A DNA stretch of 64,000 nucleotides, from assembly GCA_001986395.2 (NCBI GenBank), contig MQVO02000020.1, positions 1 through 64,000 on the forward strand, in the 5' to 3' direction. Positions 63,676 to 64,000 of this stretch are shown here, piece after piece; the stretch's first letter is position 1; the number at the start of each line of letters is the position of its first letter. The notes beneath the pieces were generated by a model. The model saw only the letters and a list, made by a program, of their open reading frames with translations, ran no database searches and was not told where the DNA came from. A program made the position numbers and the translations under genes. The DNA comes from Irpex lacteus. Lineage: Eukaryota > Basidiomycota > Agaricomycetes > Polyporales > Irpicaceae.

Positions 63676-64000
63676 TCAACGACACCCAAGCGTCCGTTGA
63701 GGCTCGATTATCTCCCCCGATCCGAACCAACATCCTTCGTATTCATGTACCATTGCCGGACCTTTGGTGCACCTCGTTACGACGATACTTTTGTACTTTA
63801 TTATTATTGTGAGGCCGTATATCTCGTATACCCGCTTGCGTGCCGGCTCGCCTCACTTACTGTCTCCCTTGCGGTTATCTTTTGGGGATCTCATGTGCTT
63901 TATTCCAGATACATTGAAATTTATACAGTACATACTGCAGGCTCACAATATGGATCATCTGTAACCCTATGGGGTTGGGGTGTTGCTATTTTCATAGTTT
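63676..64000. other. 3' flank of chitin synthase
   Basis: A/T-rich sequence with no ORF of note; it should contain the polyadenylation region of the chitin synthase transcript. Confidence 0.5.

Overview
The window is nuclear DNA from a filamentous basidiomycete fungus, most likely an Agaricomycete. The genes are cut by many short introns of about 50-60 nt with GT...AG ends, coding frames shift every 50-300 bases, and the gene set is fungal: GH72 glucanosyltransferase, chitin synthase, chitin deacetylase, SUR7/PalI-type membrane protein and a HOG-type MAPKKK. tRNA-Lys genes carry anticodon-loop introns. Genes lie on both strands with no operons. No complete transposon, CRISPR array, viral sequence or biosynthetic cluster was seen.

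Layout. Bases 1-2270 hold no gene I can name. From 2.27 to 13.3 kb lie a GPI-anchored GH72 beta-1,3-glucanosyltransferase (-), tRNA-Lys(CTT), a SUR7/PalI-like four-helix protein (-), a GRAM/PH sterol glucosyltransferase (+) and a 2-oxoglutarate/Fe(II) dioxygenase-like enzyme (-). From 13.8 to 31.6 kb are an SSK2/Wis4-like MAPKKK (-), DRG1/Rbg1 GTPase (+), an MBL-fold hydrolase (+), a PRELI/Ups lipid-transfer protein (+), RIC1 (+) and an uncharacterised protein with seven-helix receptor-like topology (-). From 31.6 to 37.9 kb is a 6.3-kb gap without convincing genes; it contains a strongly decayed tandem repeat, two inverted repeats and at most one tiny ORF.

From 37.9 to 64 kb the window is again dense: chitin deacetylase (-), SET/NAP histone chaperone (-), SAC1 phosphoinositide phosphatase (-), U2 snRNP A' (+), a TMEM205-like protein (-), COP9 signalosome subunit 6 (-), tRNA-Thr(AGT) (-), MCM5 (+), a second tRNA-Lys(CTT) with a different intron (+), coatomer gamma (-), a small unknown gene (-), casein kinase I (-), an unknown spliced gene (+) and a chitin synthase (+).

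How the genes relate. Many products act at the cell surface or on the route to it: chitin synthesis and deacetylation, glucan remodelling, membrane-domain organisation, sterol glycosylation, PI4P turnover, COPI and RIC1 trafficking, and osmotic-stress signalling. The rest is housekeeping (DNA replication, splicing, protein turnover, translation-associated GTPase). I see no evidence of one dedicated system. The most unusual items are the receptor-like seven-helix protein, the palindromic E-box pair between the SUR7-like and sterol glucosyltransferase genes, and the decayed repeat in the central gap. Exon structures were assembled by eye from splice signals and reading-frame continuity, so gene ends are better supported than individual internal junctions.
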